Positions 1-9,243 of a stretch of DNA of 64,000 nucleotides are shown here, in pieces. The notes beneath the pieces were generated by a model. That model was given only the letters and a program-made list of their open reading frames with translations, did no database searches and was not told the DNA's origin. Source of the stretch: Dyadobacter sp. UC 10 (GTDB lineage: Bacteria; Bacteroidota; Bacteroidia; Cytophagales; Spirosomataceae); the NCBI RefSeq assembly GCF_008369915.1, contig NZ_VSRN01000001.1, positions 744,001 to 808,000 of the forward strand, written 5' to 3'. Within the stretch, counting starts at the first letter, position 1, and each line of letters starts with the position of its first letter. Position numbers and translations under genes: made by a program.

Positions 1-1194
1 CAAATGCAGTATTCCGACTCAGGTTACAGGCTGCTTGGCTTGTACCGGTACTGGAATATGATCGAATATTTTTTCCCTTATAAATACCTGATCAAAGAAG
101 ACTGGCAGGCAGTTTTGACTGAATTTATACCCAAATTCATCAAGGCAACCGACGAAACTTCTTACAAACTGGCAGCACTCGAACTGATCGGCAAAGTGCA
201 GGACACACATGCTAATGTGTATAATCAACAGGGGGCGCTTAACAGGTATTTTGGGGAGAAATACGCCCCGGCGCAGCTTACTTTTATCGAAAACAAGCCG
301 GTAGTGACGGACTATTACAATGCGGCGCTTGGTGAAAAATCGGGACTAAAAATCGGGGATATTGTTGAAAAGATCAATGGAAAAACGATTGCGCAACTGA
401 TTAAGGAAAAACTGCCCTACTCACCGGCGTCCAACTATCCCACCCAGCTCAGAGTACTGGCCTCCAACCTGTTACGAACCAATGACTCTACCATTTCTGT
501 AAGCATCAGGCGGAACGATAAGGTTCAGGATCTTACCGTCCCGGCATTTGGCACAAACCAGGTCAATATCTACGCGAATTACAATAAGACGGACACCTGT
601 TTTAAAATGATCAACCCGGATATTGCCTATTTGTATCCCGGAAAATGGAAAAACGCTTACATGTCAAAACTCACTCCTGAGATCTCCAAAAGCAAAGGTC
701 TTATTATTGATATGAGGTGCTACCCTTCTGATTTCATGGTTTTTAGCTTTGGACCATATCTGCTCCCTGAGGCAAAACCTTTCGTTAAATTCACAATAGG
801 AAGCATTCAATCTCCCGGAATATTCACTTTTACCCCAAACCTGAGCATCGGTAGGTCCAACCCGGAATATTACAAAGGGAAAATCATCCTGATCATCAAC
901 GAAAACACCCAAAGTCAGGCGGAATATACTTCAATGACATTCAAAACCGCCCCGAATATCACTGTAATCGGTAGTACCACTGCCGGGGCAGACGGAAACC
1001 TTTCGGCCATTGTTCTCCCCGGAAATATCCGCACCGGCATCAGCGGGGTCGGCATTTATTACCCCGACGGAAAAGAGACCCAGCAAGTAGGAATTGTGCC
1101 GGATCTGGAAGTAAAACCCACTATTCAAGGCATTACAGCAGGGAAAGACGAATTGCTCGACAAAGCGGTGATGTTGCTTTCTGAGAGTAAATAG
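1..1194 (+). CDS. S41 family C-terminal processing peptidase-like protein, 5' end outside the window
   Basis: Serine protease of the S41 (tail-specific/CTP) family, likely periplasmic or surface attached. The frame is open to base 1 and no signal peptide is seen, so the true N-terminus lies upstream; the ATG at position 4 is internal or alternative. A helical N-terminal region is followed by a PDZ-like domain (about residues 90-175, with GLKIGDIVEKING) and the S41 core. The nucleophile is probably Ser304 (counted from the ATG at 4) in NTQSQAEYTS, followed by GSTTAGADGN, which fits the family pattern. The substrate cannot be told. The gene converges with the GH95 gene and shares a hairpin terminator with it. 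Confidence 0.85.
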   Translation, partial: QMQYSDSGYRLLGLYRYWNMIEYFFPYKYLIKEDWQAVLTEFIPKFIKATDETSYKLAALELIGKVQDTHANVYNQQGALNRYFGEKYAPAQLTFIENKPVVTDYYNAALGEKSGLKIGDIVEKINGKTIAQLIKEKLPYSPASNYPTQLRVLASNLLRTNDSTISVSIRRNDKVQDLTVPAFGTNQVNIYANYNKTDTCFKMINPDIAYLYPGKWKNAYMSKLTPEISKSKGLIIDMRCYPSDFMVFSFGPYLLPEAKPFVKFTIGSIQSPGIFTFTPNLSIGRSNPEYYKGKIILIINENTQSQAEYTSMTFKTAPNITVIGSTTAGADGNLSAIVLPGNIRTGISGVGIYYPDGKETQQVGIVPDLEVKPTIQGITAGKDELLDKAVMLLSESK

Positions 1195-1211
1195 CTAATT
1201 TGCACATCAAC

Positions 1212-1247
1212 AAAAAAGCACCGGAAGTACGATCCGGTGCTTTTTTG
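1212..1247. terminator. Bidirectional rho-independent terminator
   Basis: A perfect 14-bp inverted repeat (AAAAAAGCACCGGA / TCCGGTGCTTTTTT) with a 7-nt loop lies between the convergent S41 and GH95 genes. The A and T tracts make it usable from both strands. Confidence 0.9.
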
Positions 1248-1259
1248 TAAGTCAAACGA

Positions 1260-3836
1260 TCAGTTTGCAGGCGTTACCACATAGGTTTTGCCTGCTTCGG
1301 TCTGAAAATCTTTCAGGACACCTACGGGAAGTTTCTCTACTGCCCCTGTTCGGTTTTTTTCGGGATTGATAAAAGAAAACAATGCGTTCGGGTTTGCATT
1401 GGAAGCTGTTTTCGCCGCTGCACCTTTTACTATGGTTTCTTCGTTCGTCCTGATCCTGCAATTTCCGCCCAGCGCCGATTTCACAGTCGCGGTTTTTAAC
1501 TTACCACCTGCCCATTCCATATCTATTTCAAAACCGCCCCTTGCTTTTAAACCGGTAATTTTACCGTCGGGCCAGGCTTTCGGCAATGCGGGCAAAAGAT
1601 GTATTTCACCGGCGTGACTCTGCACAAGCATTTCGGCAATTCCAGCAGTACCTCCAAAATTTCCATCGATCTGAAACGGAGGGCAGGCGTCGAACATATT
1701 GGGGTACAAGCCTCCTTTTCCCTGCAAAGCCGGGTCGTTTTCCTTGACCAGTGTGATCAGGTTGGTAAGCAAAGTATGTGCTTTGTCACCATTGAGCAGG
1801 CGCGCGTGGATATTAATCTTCCAGCCCATTGCCCAACCCGTTCCCGAATCGCCGCGGCGCTCCATGGATTTGGCGACGGCCGCATTCAGGGTTGGATTGG
1901 TAAACCGGTTGATCTGGTTCGAGGGATGCAAAGCGTACAAATGTGAAATGTGGCGATGCTCTTTTTCCCCATCCTCAAAATCAAACTGCCACTCCTGCAA
2001 CTGCCCGTATTTACCAATCTGGTAAGGCAGCAATTTTTCCTGCTTTGTTTTAATTTCATCGTAAAGCTTCTGGTCCTGAATACCCAAAAGATCCGAGGCT
2101 TCAATAAACCGGGCAAAAGATTCGCGGATCAGCGCCATATCCATCGTCGGGCCTGGGCTCATCGTCGATTTTCCGTCTTCATATTTAAACTGGTGCTCCG
2201 GGGAATGTCCAACCGGCGTCACCAGGTATCCGTCTTTATTGGGGACCAGCCAGTCTTTGTAAAATAATACAACACCTTTCAACAGCGGATAAACGTCGTT
2301 TTTCAAAAATTTCTTATCTCCGTGAAACAGGTACCGCTCCCAGTAGTGGCTTGTGAGCCAGCCTTGCGCCATGGGCCAGAAAGAGCAGTTACAAAGGTCG
2401 ATCGGCTCGGTGTGACGCCAGATATCCGTATTATGATGTACCACCCAGCCCTGATTTCCGTACATGGAGCGGGCGGTTTTGGAACCATTGACAGACAGTT
2501 CTTTGATAGCCGTTAAAAATGGTTCATGGCATTCCGATAAATTAGTCAGCTCGGCCGGCCAGTAATTCATTTCAGCATTAATATTGACAGTGTACCCCCC
2601 ATTCCAAGGCGGAATGATCTTGTCGTTCCAGATTCCCTGTAAGTTCAGCGGCTGCCCTCCCGGCCGCGAGCCTGCTATCATCAGGTACCTGCCGAACTGA
2701 TAAAATAAACCCGTCAGCGGCTGGTCTTTCCCATTTGAAAATGCTGCAATCCGCTGATCGGTCGGCAGTTTGGATTGTTCATTCGCAGTACCGATCTGGA
2801 TTTGCGATCTATTGAAAAGCTTTTGATAATCAGCTATATGCGCCTTTCGAAGTGCGTCGAAGTTTTTGTTCTGAACTGCTGACAGGTGTTTTTGTGTCAA
2901 TACTGCTGGGTTTACACCCTCCGTGGCCGGACTGCTATCAAATCCATTGTAACTCGTGGCACAAGCCAGTAAAACCACTACTTCGGAAGCATCCGAAATG
3001 GTAATCTTATCCCCCGAATAAGTCACTTTTCCACCTTTATGGGTCGTCTGAATACGTGCCTCGAAGCCCATTCCCCAGCCATTCGCATCATCTCCATACA
3101 AAATCTGCGAGGCGTCCGGCAGCAGTTTTCCGTCCTTTCCATATACTTCGGGATATTTATACATATCGCCCGCCTTTTCCACTTGCTTGAAAGACCGGCG
3201 CAATACAAAGCCAGGTGCCTTGCCCGACATGACCAGCTGATTATTTTTAGTAGATATTTTAGCCAACGGTGTGTGTAAAGTAGACAAATGCAGTTCCCCA
3301 TTCAGCTTTTCTTTCCCACTGGCTGTCAGCCTGATCACGATCACGCGGTCAGGGTTACTGGCAAAAAATTCGCGTTTGAATGCGGAACCATTTACCTCGT
3401 ATTCGACCTGAGAAGTTGCGGTCGCGAGATCGAGCGAGCGGCGATAGTTTGTTGCTTTTCCGTCGTGTTTCAATTGTATTTTCAAATCGCCCAGCGGCTG
3501 GTAATCCTGGTGGTTCCGCCCCAGCCACTCCGCAGCAACCAGACTTTCCGCCTCTTTGTATTTGCCTATTTTAAAAAGCGAATCCACTTTTCTGAAATCC
3601 TTGCGCACATCGAGCGATGTAAATGTACCTTTCGGGTCGCCGGAATAAAGCGTGACTTCATTGAGCTGCAAATGCTCCTCTTCCGCCCCGCCAAAAATCA
3701 TCGCTCCCATATGCCCGTTGCCCACAGGCAGCGCCTCTGTCCACACCTCAGCCGGCTTTTCGTACCAGAGCTGAAGATCTTGCGCGGAGATTGAATTAAC
3801 GGTTAAAACGCTGATCAGCAGCAGGAAAACTCTCAT
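1260..3836 (-). CDS. Secreted glycoside hydrolase family 95, alpha-L-fucosidase-like
   Basis: Inverting alpha-1,2-L-fucosidase-type enzyme (GH95), exported by a signal peptide ending near SISAQ (residue 19). The N-terminal beta-sandwich starts with LWYEKPAEVWTEALPVGNG, a GH95 hallmark. The (alpha/alpha)6 core carries NINAEMNYWPAEL (418-430), SPEH with Glu547 as probable general acid, and FQIDGNFGG with Asp724. These are the regions that supply the acid and the Asn/Asp base pair in characterised GH95 enzymes. The 858-aa length is normal. Some GH95 members act on alpha-L-galactosides, so the sugar is uncertain. It is not next to a SusC/D pair; a terminator-like hairpin separates it from the upstream gene. 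Confidence 0.93.
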   Translation of the reverse strand: MRVFLLLISVLTVNSISAQDLQLWYEKPAEVWTEALPVGNGHMGAMIFGGAEEEHLQLNEVTLYSGDPKGTFTSLDVRKDFRKVDSLFKIGKYKEAESLVAAEWLGRNHQDYQPLGDLKIQLKHDGKATNYRRSLDLATATSQVEYEVNGSAFKREFFASNPDRVIVIRLTASGKEKLNGELHLSTLHTPLAKISTKNNQLVMSGKAPGFVLRRSFKQVEKAGDMYKYPEVYGKDGKLLPDASQILYGDDANGWGMGFEARIQTTHKGGKVTYSGDKITISDASEVVVLLACATSYNGFDSSPATEGVNPAVLTQKHLSAVQNKNFDALRKAHIADYQKLFNRSQIQIGTANEQSKLPTDQRIAAFSNGKDQPLTGLFYQFGRYLMIAGSRPGGQPLNLQGIWNDKIIPPWNGGYTVNINAEMNYWPAELTNLSECHEPFLTAIKELSVNGSKTARSMYGNQGWVVHHNTDIWRHTEPIDLCNCSFWPMAQGWLTSHYWERYLFHGDKKFLKNDVYPLLKGVVLFYKDWLVPNKDGYLVTPVGHSPEHQFKYEDGKSTMSPGPTMDMALIRESFARFIEASDLLGIQDQKLYDEIKTKQEKLLPYQIGKYGQLQEWQFDFEDGEKEHRHISHLYALHPSNQINRFTNPTLNAAVAKSMERRGDSGTGWAMGWKINIHARLLNGDKAHTLLTNLITLVKENDPALQGKGGLYPNMFDACPPFQIDGNFGGTAGIAEMLVQSHAGEIHLLPALPKAWPDGKITGLKARGGFEIDMEWAGGKLKTATVKSALGGNCRIRTNEETIVKGAAAKTASNANPNALFSFINPEKNRTGAVEKLPVGVLKDFQTEAGKTYVVTPAN

Positions 3837-3863
3837 GATGAAGTAATATAGGTTATAAATACA

Positions 3864-3896
3864 AATCAGCCTGACCGACTACACGACAGGCTGATT
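3864..3896 (-). terminator. Hairpin terminator after the NmrA-family gene
   Basis: A 10-bp perfect inverted repeat (AATCAGCCTG / CAGGCTGATT) with a 13-nt loop lies about 20 bases past the stop of the NmrA gene and before the GH95 start. On the minus strand it is followed by a T/A-rich stretch, not a strict T run. Confidence 0.65.
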
Positions 3897-3917
3897 ATAT
3901 GACTGCATTTTTAACAT

Positions 3918-4796
3918 TTAACCCGCATTCACCTCGCTATTTCTTAAAATTTGCGCGAGATACGCTTCGGCGGTCAGCCGTTTTTTGCCCAGCAGTTTTT
4001 CCAGTTGAGGACTCACCAATGCAAACTCTCCGGCCTTGATACTATCACCCATATTGAGATAAAAGACAGCCTCCTCTTCCGGCAGACCGGCATTGATCAG
4101 CTCTTCTTTCAAAATCTCTTGCGGTACATCCGTATAGGCACATGAAATTTTCTTGTTCTTTTCAAGGAGTGCTGCCACATCGGCAAATGTGAATGCTTTT
4201 TCACCCGTGACTTCGTAAACGCGATTCCCTGCCTCCGGTTGCAGGAGCACATTGCTGATCCCCTCGGCAATATCAATCCGGGACACAAAGCTGATAGCAC
4301 CGTTTCCAGCCGAAAAGTAGATCTGCCCGTCTTCCATGGCGCTTCCGATAAAAAGCGGGATCGTTTCCATATACATACTGTTTCTGAAAACAGAATATCG
4401 CATTCCTGCCTCCCTGATCGTCTTTTCCGTGCGAACACAAGTTTGTCCTCCCCAAAAGACAGGGCTTTCGGACGGATTCAATGTACTGGTGTAAACAATA
4501 TGCCCTACACCCTGTCGCACTGCTGCTGCAACTACATTCTGCTCTTCTCTGATCGCCTGCTCCCCATAGTTTGCAGAAGACACTTGTAAAAGCTGCTCAA
4601 CGCCCCGAAATGCAGTATCCAAACTTTCCGGATCATTATAATCCGCCTTCCTGATTTGAATGCCTGTTCCGGCAAAGTCCGTCAGTTTCTGCGGATCGCG
4701 CACAACTGCTACGATATTCGCTGCCTGCGTTTTTTGTAATAAGAAGGAAAGTACCGCCTTTCCCAGATTTCCACTTGCTCCTGTGATCGCTATCAT
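3918..4796 (-). CDS. NmrA/QorB-like NAD(P)-binding oxidoreductase
   Basis: Atypical short-chain dehydrogenase of the NmrA type, closest in layout to quinone oxidoreductase 2 (QorB). It starts with the nucleotide-binding motif TGASGNLG (residues 5-12), then VVRDPQKL, a usual NADP-contact region. YTSTLNPSESPVFWGG and RTEKTIREAGM match the QorB/SDR_a8 pattern. No signal peptide is present, so it is cytosolic. The length of 292 aa is normal. The reaction is likely NAD(P)H-dependent quinone reduction or redox sensing. It appears to be its own unit, with a candidate promoter just upstream and a hairpin downstream. Confidence 0.85.
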   Translation of the reverse strand: MIAITGASGNLGKAVLSFLLQKTQAANIVAVVRDPQKLTDFAGTGIQIRKADYNDPESLDTAFRGVEQLLQVSSANYGEQAIREEQNVVAAAVRQGVGHIVYTSTLNPSESPVFWGGQTCVRTEKTIREAGMRYSVFRNSMYMETIPLFIGSAMEDGQIYFSAGNGAISFVSRIDIAEGISNVLLQPEAGNRVYEVTGEKAFTFADVAALLEKNKKISCAYTDVPQEILKEELINAGLPEEEAVFYLNMGDSIKAGEFALVSPQLEKLLGKKRLTAEAYLAQILRNSEVNAG

Positions 4797-4815
4797 GGTT
4801 TTTCGTTTTTTTCTT

Positions 4816-4823
4816 CAAAACTA
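4816..4823 (-). promoter_or_regulatory. Candidate Bacteroidetes -7 box upstream of the NmrA-family gene
   Basis: Read on the minus strand, TAGTTTTG matches the Bacteroidetes primary-sigma -7 consensus TAnnTTTG, 19 bases before the ATG. No convincing -33 TTTG was seen, so this is a weak call that implies a very short leader. Confidence 0.35.
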
Positions 4824-4888
4824 GTAGCGAGGGATGGTGGGAAATAGAACGAAACCGACAGGGGGGGCTTTTAAATACAAATGGTCAA

Positions 4889-5380
4889 TTAGGTATTAAA
4901 GGAATCAAAATTTGTCCACCTTCTTCCACCGATTTCCATATCATAAAAATACAGATCATTCTCGGCGTAAAAATCAATTATTAGTCGGTTATTCAAGTCC
5001 TCAGAATACAAAACTATCAGCCCTGAATGTTCATCTTGATATGAAAATTCCGGATTAAATTGACGAATGTCGTTAACTGAAGCGATCCCACAAAACTCTG
5101 TATATCCGAGGCTTATAAACACTTTCGACGAGTCATTTTTTTCAATTGCCAGACAAAAGCGTTTCAAAGCGCTTTTATCCTGAAAAGGAATACGAAGAAT
5201 TTTCTTTTCATTCCTGCCTAAATCCCTTTGCCTTATCCTTTCAGTAATTGCATCTGTTTCTTCTAATGTTAATATGTCAAAAACCGGTGAAATAAGCAGG
5301 CTACGTAGCTCAGATTCATATTCAGGCATCAACTCTTTTCCCTTATTTTTTCTGACCAAAAAATTTAATCGATTATTCAT
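4889..5380 (-). CDS. Probable immunity protein for the RHS toxin
   Basis: A 163-aa cytosolic protein (start MNNRLNFLV, end FDSFNT) with no signal peptide, no membrane helix and an acidic C-terminal half. I do not recognise a named family. Its ATG at 5380 overlaps the last 8 bases of the RHS toxin frame, the usual coupling of a polymorphic toxin and its immunity gene. The reading frame runs further upstream to 5698, but only as the shadow of the toxin frame, so the inner ATG is preferred. The immunity role is inferred from position alone. The gene is intact although the toxin gene is broken upstream. Confidence 0.7.
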   Translation of the reverse strand: MNNRLNFLVRKNKGKELMPEYESELRSLLISPVFDILTLEETDAITERIRQRDLGRNEKKILRIPFQDKSALKRFCLAIEKNDSSKVFISLGYTEFCGIASVNDIRQFNPEFSYQDEHSGLIVLYSEDLNNRLIIDFYAENDLYFYDMEIGGRRWTNFDSFNT

Positions 5381-7877
5381 TGTAGTATGATTTAGATTTC
5401 TTTGGCACATTTTCAAGCTTTGGTCTTCCATAATGATTAGTCTGAACTTTTCCGTCCCTCTGTTTGATCTTACCAGCCTCCCAATGTGGTTTTCCCTGGT
5501 GAGTTCGATCCTTTGTCTGTTGTTGTACAGATTTAGTACCATAATTGTATTCCCGCCCCGATTGATTTTTAGATTGTGATTTGGGCTGACTACTAGTAGG
5601 TATCCCAGCTTCTCGCATTGCTTCCCTCCTGGCTGCTCTGGAAGAATGATGGGGATTTCCTTCACTTCCTTTCCTGCCTTCGATATTAACCCTTCCATTA
5701 TCGTTCCTCAAATTTTCGACTGCTCTGGCACCAGTTGCCGAACCATGCAGAATGGCACCCGTTGATACCAACGCAACAGGCACTGCAAGCGGGGTTGCGA
5801 GGCCTGCGCTGCCAATCTCGCCAACAACTGCTGCCCCATCACCCACTATTCCAGCTGCCACTTCGGTAGCACCGATAACCAGAGCCGCATAGTGCCCGGC
5901 CGCTCTTCCGCTATTGTATGCCTTAATGTAGCCCGGAGTCGCTCTTATCGGCGCTTCGCCGGCAATATTTTCAGTCAATGCATTGCCAAACCCGGTAAAA
6001 AAATCTCCCAATCCACCACAGCATTCCGGAAATCTTCCATCAGGATCCGAGAAACGCATTGGATTATTGAAGGAGTAATGATACGGTGAAAACTCCAATT
6101 GTCCTTCCGTATCAGGATCCACCCCCATAAACCGCCCAATTCCCGGATCGTAAAAGCGCGCCTGCAAGTCGATATATCCGGTTCCAACCTGACTTTCGCG
6201 GCCGATAAACGTCAGGCGATTAATATCATTTCTTGCCGCTGGCGTCTGCACTGGGTCATTCCTGTCAATCTCCAATCCGAATGGATAGTAATCCGTCCGC
6301 TGCAGAATCCGGCCCATTTCATCAAACACAATCCGAACGTTTCCAAGGTGGTCTTTCAGAAAATAGTCAAACCGCAGACTGTCGCCGCGATGCACAACCT
6401 GGCCGCCCGTAACCGAAATCCGTTTGAGTGCATTACTCTGATCGTATTCAAAATCTCCTGCGTATTTAACCGTCAGTGTATCCGCTACATATTTATGTTT
6501 TCTACCAGATGCGTCGTAATCGTAACTGAATGTTTTCCCGCCAATAGCAACCGTCCTGGGCAGATCGAGGTAGTTATAGGCGAGCACAGCGCCCCGACTG
6601 CCGTCCCCGGTCATATTCCCGTTCGCGTCATAACTGTAGCCGCTCGCTCCGCTTTTCACGCCGGTATTATTTCCTGAGCCGTCGGTGACGCTGGAAATCC
6701 TGTTTCCGGTGCTGGCATATACCAGATTATCTACCGCAGTACCCGCCCGGATCAGCGTTTTAAAATTACCATTTTTGTCATAGGTGATTCCGGTTTCAGT
6801 CTCTTTGTAGCTGTAAAGGCCAGACGCCCCCAAAAGTCTGTTTGCACCATCATAACTTAAAGAAAGACCCTTTGTAAATGTATTTTCATCTTTTCCGCTC
6901 CATTGCATCTGGCTGATATTGCCATTGGTATAGTTGTTCCCGCTGGCATAAGCAAGGTTAACATTGTAGAAAACAGATTCAGGCACGTTGTCTTTGGCCT
7001 TGTAGGAGGTCTTGCTTTGTGTAAGCCAGCCACGAATGTTATTCGAATGGGTTGTCCTTCTCCGGAAATGGACTGCATTTTCAGAATGAAACCATTGCTG
7101 TTGCAACTGTCCGACCGTATTATAGCGCTGCGCGACCGTTACCGCCTCCCGTGATTTGTTTCCATTCACAATCTTTTCCTGGACACTCAGCAGGCGGTCG
7201 GCATGATCATATTCAAAAGTTTTTAAATGAACATTCGTACCTGATCCGGTGATCTGTTCCGTTTTTTCCTGGGCAACAACTGGTGCGAGATCGTATTTGT
7301 ATTGCAGGGAAGTTCGCTCCAATGCACCCGCACCCAGGTCGTAGAGCTCGCGTACAGTTTGAACAATGCGGTATTCTGCATCAAAATAGACAGCACTGAC
7401 GAGCCAGTTAGCCGCTCCGCCCAGCATTCTCGCACGGCTTCCGGTCTGCTGCCCTTTTGCGTTTGATAATGCAGTGGCGCCAAAAGTACTCGTGTATGCC
7501 AGCGCTGCGGGTTTAGGAAATGTATAATCGTCATAGTATAGTACCGTCAGCACATTCGCCTCTGCAACATTGGGCAGCGTATTCGCGAGGGTATATCCTA
7601 GTCCGCTTCCCTGCTTGTCTTCATGATGTGCCTGGCTTGCGTTCAAGTTCGCCTGCCAGGTAGTGCGGGCTAATGCGGAAGGTACTTCCCCGGTCATGGC
7701 AATACGGTTCAATGCGTCGTATTTGGTAAACTCCCACACACCCCGTGCCTGCTGCCCCGCGTCCTGTGTCAACGCCTGCCTGTCAAATTTGTCGTAAACG
7801 ATATTGACAATTCTGCACTGCCCCCCAAAAGTTAGACACTTCTTGGGGGTATTTTTATGGGTAAAAACAGAAAACAC
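5373..7877 (-). pseudogene. 3' part of an RHS-repeat polymorphic toxin cut by an IS3-family element
   Basis: C-terminal part of a DUF6443/RHS protein. Gene-derived sequence begins near base 7818 (VNIVYDKFDRQAL); the codons from 7877 (GTG) to there are read out of the IS end. It holds YD/RHS repeats, then the RHS core with DYYPFGLEI, YIDLQARFYDPGIGRFMGVDP and FSPYHYSFNNPMRFSDPDGR. A hydrophobic alanine/valine-rich linker follows (about residues 655-720). The tail of about 110 residues is basic and polar, with HHSSRAARREAMREAGIP and GKPHWEAGKIK. This layout is that of polymorphic toxins whose tail is the effector. Expression would need read-through or a start inside the IS. Confidence 0.85.
7819..7838 (+). 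repeat. IS left terminal inverted repeat
   Basis: TGCCCCCCAAAAGTTAGACA matches the inverted right end at 17 of 20 positions by eye. Confidence 0.85.
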
Positions 7878-8375
7878 AGTGCAGAGTTGAGGTTAGCGGT
7901 TGTAAAATCTTATTTAGGCGGAGGTGGTATTAATGAATTGGCCAGACGCTTTGGGATTACTAGGTCCTGTATACAGAAATGGGTGGGACACTATAAACAA
8001 GGCGGCGGTTCAAGTCTTTTGCCGCAATACGGGCGCGATTACACAATAGAATTTAAGCAACAAGTTGTGTTCGCTTATCAGAAACAGGGTTTATCTTTGA
8101 ATGAGTGCTGCTTCAAATTTAAAATACCCAGTAAAAGTACTTTACATGTTTGGGTCCGGCAGTATGAGCAGTTTGGTATAGATGGTTTTAGCACGGCCCG
8201 TGGCAGGCCCAGGTCTATGAAAAACAAACCCAAGATCATAAAAACATACGGTCCATTGACCCGGTTAGAGCAGCTCGAAAACGAAAACCTGCGCCTGAGG
8301 GCAGAAAATGACTTGCTAAAAAAGTTGGATGCCTTAATCCGCCAGAAGGAAGCTGCGCAAAAGAAAAAGCGTTGA
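7857..8375 (+). CDS. IS3-family transposase OrfA (helix-turn-helix subunit)
   Basis: 172-aa DNA-binding subunit. Two helix-turn-helix segments are visible: ELARRFGITRSCIQKWVGHY near residue 30 and a second near residue 85 (LNECCFKFKIPSKSTLHVWV). A leucine-zipper-like stretch (LEQLENENLRLRAENDLLKKL) lies near the C-terminus. The end of the frame is A-rich (GAAAAAG at 8363-8369), a possible -1 slippage site. OrfB also starts at a TTG that overlaps the stop of OrfA by four bases (TTGA), so either fusion by frameshift or translational coupling is possible. Confidence 0.92.
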   Translation: MGKNRKHSAELRLAVVKSYLGGGGINELARRFGITRSCIQKWVGHYKQGGGSSLLPQYGRDYTIEFKQQVVFAYQKQGLSLNECCFKFKIPSKSTLHVWVRQYEQFGIDGFSTARGRPRSMKNKPKIIKTYGPLTRLEQLENENLRLRAENDLLKKLDALIRQKEAAQKKKR

Positions 8376-9214
8376 CAATCCATGGGTTAAGGCAGAAATA
8401 TCCGCTTGAATTGCTTTTGGAGCTCTTTGAAATACCCAGGAGCAATTTCTACTACCATATTAAAAATAGCGCTCAGGCCAGCAAGTATAAGGAGGCGAAA
8501 AAGCAGATCAGGCAAGTTTACGATCGGCATAAGGGAAGGTTCGGCTACCGTCGCATCACAATGATGATCAGGAAGATGGGCAGCGAGCTCAACCATAAAA
8601 CGGTCTTAAAGCTGATGAAGTCCATGGGCCTGAAATCGTTGATCCGTCTCAAAAGGTACCGCTCTTACAAAGGCCAGACAGGCAGGGTTGCGCCCAATAT
8701 TCTCAACAGGGATTTTAAATCTGAAAAACCATCACAGAAATGGGCGACGGATGTCTCCGAGTTCAGGGTGAAAGACAAAAAACTTTTTCTGTCTCCTATT
8801 ATTGACCTGTTTAATGGAGAAATCATCAGTTACAACCTGTCCGAATCAGCTAATTTTAAGCAAGTAACACAAATGCTCGAAACGGCATTTAAAAAGATCA
8901 ATAAGCCAGAAAATCTGGTACTGCATTCCGACCAGGGCTGGCAATACCAAATGAGTAAATATCAAAAAATACTTGAATCGAAGGGTATTATCCAAAGCAT
9001 GTCCAGAAAAGGCAACTGCCTGGACAATGCGATTATTGAAAACTTTTTTGGCACCATTAAATCAGAGTTGTTCTACCTGAACAAATACCAAAGCACCGAC
9101 CAGCTGAAAGAAGACATCAAGGAATATATCGACTACTACAACAACGACAGGATCAGGCTTAATTTAAATGGAATGAGCCCGGCACAATACCGGGCTCATC
9201 ACACTAATCGTTAA
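8372..9214 (+). CDS. IS3-family transposase OrfB (DDE integrase subunit)
   Basis: Catalytic subunit of the rve/DDE superfamily, 280 aa from a TTG start. It begins with an HTH_21-type region (GRFGYRRITMMIRKMG). The acidic triad is visible as TDVSEF (first Asp), HSDQGWQY (second Asp) and CLDNAIIENFFGTIKSE (Glu). The C-terminal signature YIDYYNNDRIRLNLNGMSPAQY is typical of the IS150 and IS3 groups. The frame is intact to the end. It forms one element with OrfA and has no functional link to the RHS gene. Confidence 0.93.
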   Translation: MTIHGLRQKYPLELLLELFEIPRSNFYYHIKNSAQASKYKEAKKQIRQVYDRHKGRFGYRRITMMIRKMGSELNHKTVLKLMKSMGLKSLIRLKRYRSYKGQTGRVAPNILNRDFKSEKPSQKWATDVSEFRVKDKKLFLSPIIDLFNGEIISYNLSESANFKQVTQMLETAFKKINKPENLVLHSDQGWQYQMSKYQKILESKGIIQSMSRKGNCLDNAIIENFFGTIKSELFYLNKYQSTDQLKEDIKEYIDYYNNDRIRLNLNGMSPAQYRAHHTNR

Positions 9215-9223
9215 ATTATAAAA

Positions 9224-9243
9224 CGTCCAACTTTTGGGGTTCA
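9224..9243 (-). repeat. IS right terminal inverted repeat
   Basis: Read on the minus strand as TGAACCCCAAAAGTTGGACG, this matches the left end with three mismatches. Confidence 0.85.
9224..9243 (+). other. IS right junction with the RHS gene
   Basis: The right IS end supplies TCA at 9241-9243, read as TGA on the minus strand, which stops the interrupted RHS frame right after GAGMD. This single junction converts the toxin gene into a short secreted fragment. Confidence 0.6.

Larger units (their letters stand above)
7819..9243 (+). mobile_element. IS3-family insertion sequence (IS150-like), about 1.43 kb
   Basis: Complete-looking element with orfA and orfB in overlapping frames (second frame -1 relative to the first), bounded by imperfect terminal inverted repeats that start TG and end CA. 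It lies on the strand opposite to the RHS gene it interrupts. Both reading frames are open and the DDE residues are present, so it may be active. The expected 3-5 bp target duplication is not clean: the flanks are gcac on the left and gtcc on the right. Confidence 0.9.

Noticed and set aside
3288..3794. 168-aa plus-strand open frame inside the GH95 gene
   Set aside because: It is antisense to a well-supported GH95 domain and shows no family motif; codon bias of the GH95 gene explains it.
5381..5698. Upstream extension of the immunity gene frame to 269 aa
   Set aside because: The extra 106 codons overlap the toxin coding sequence in another frame and look like its shadow; the ATG at 5380 gives the usual overlapping immunity start.
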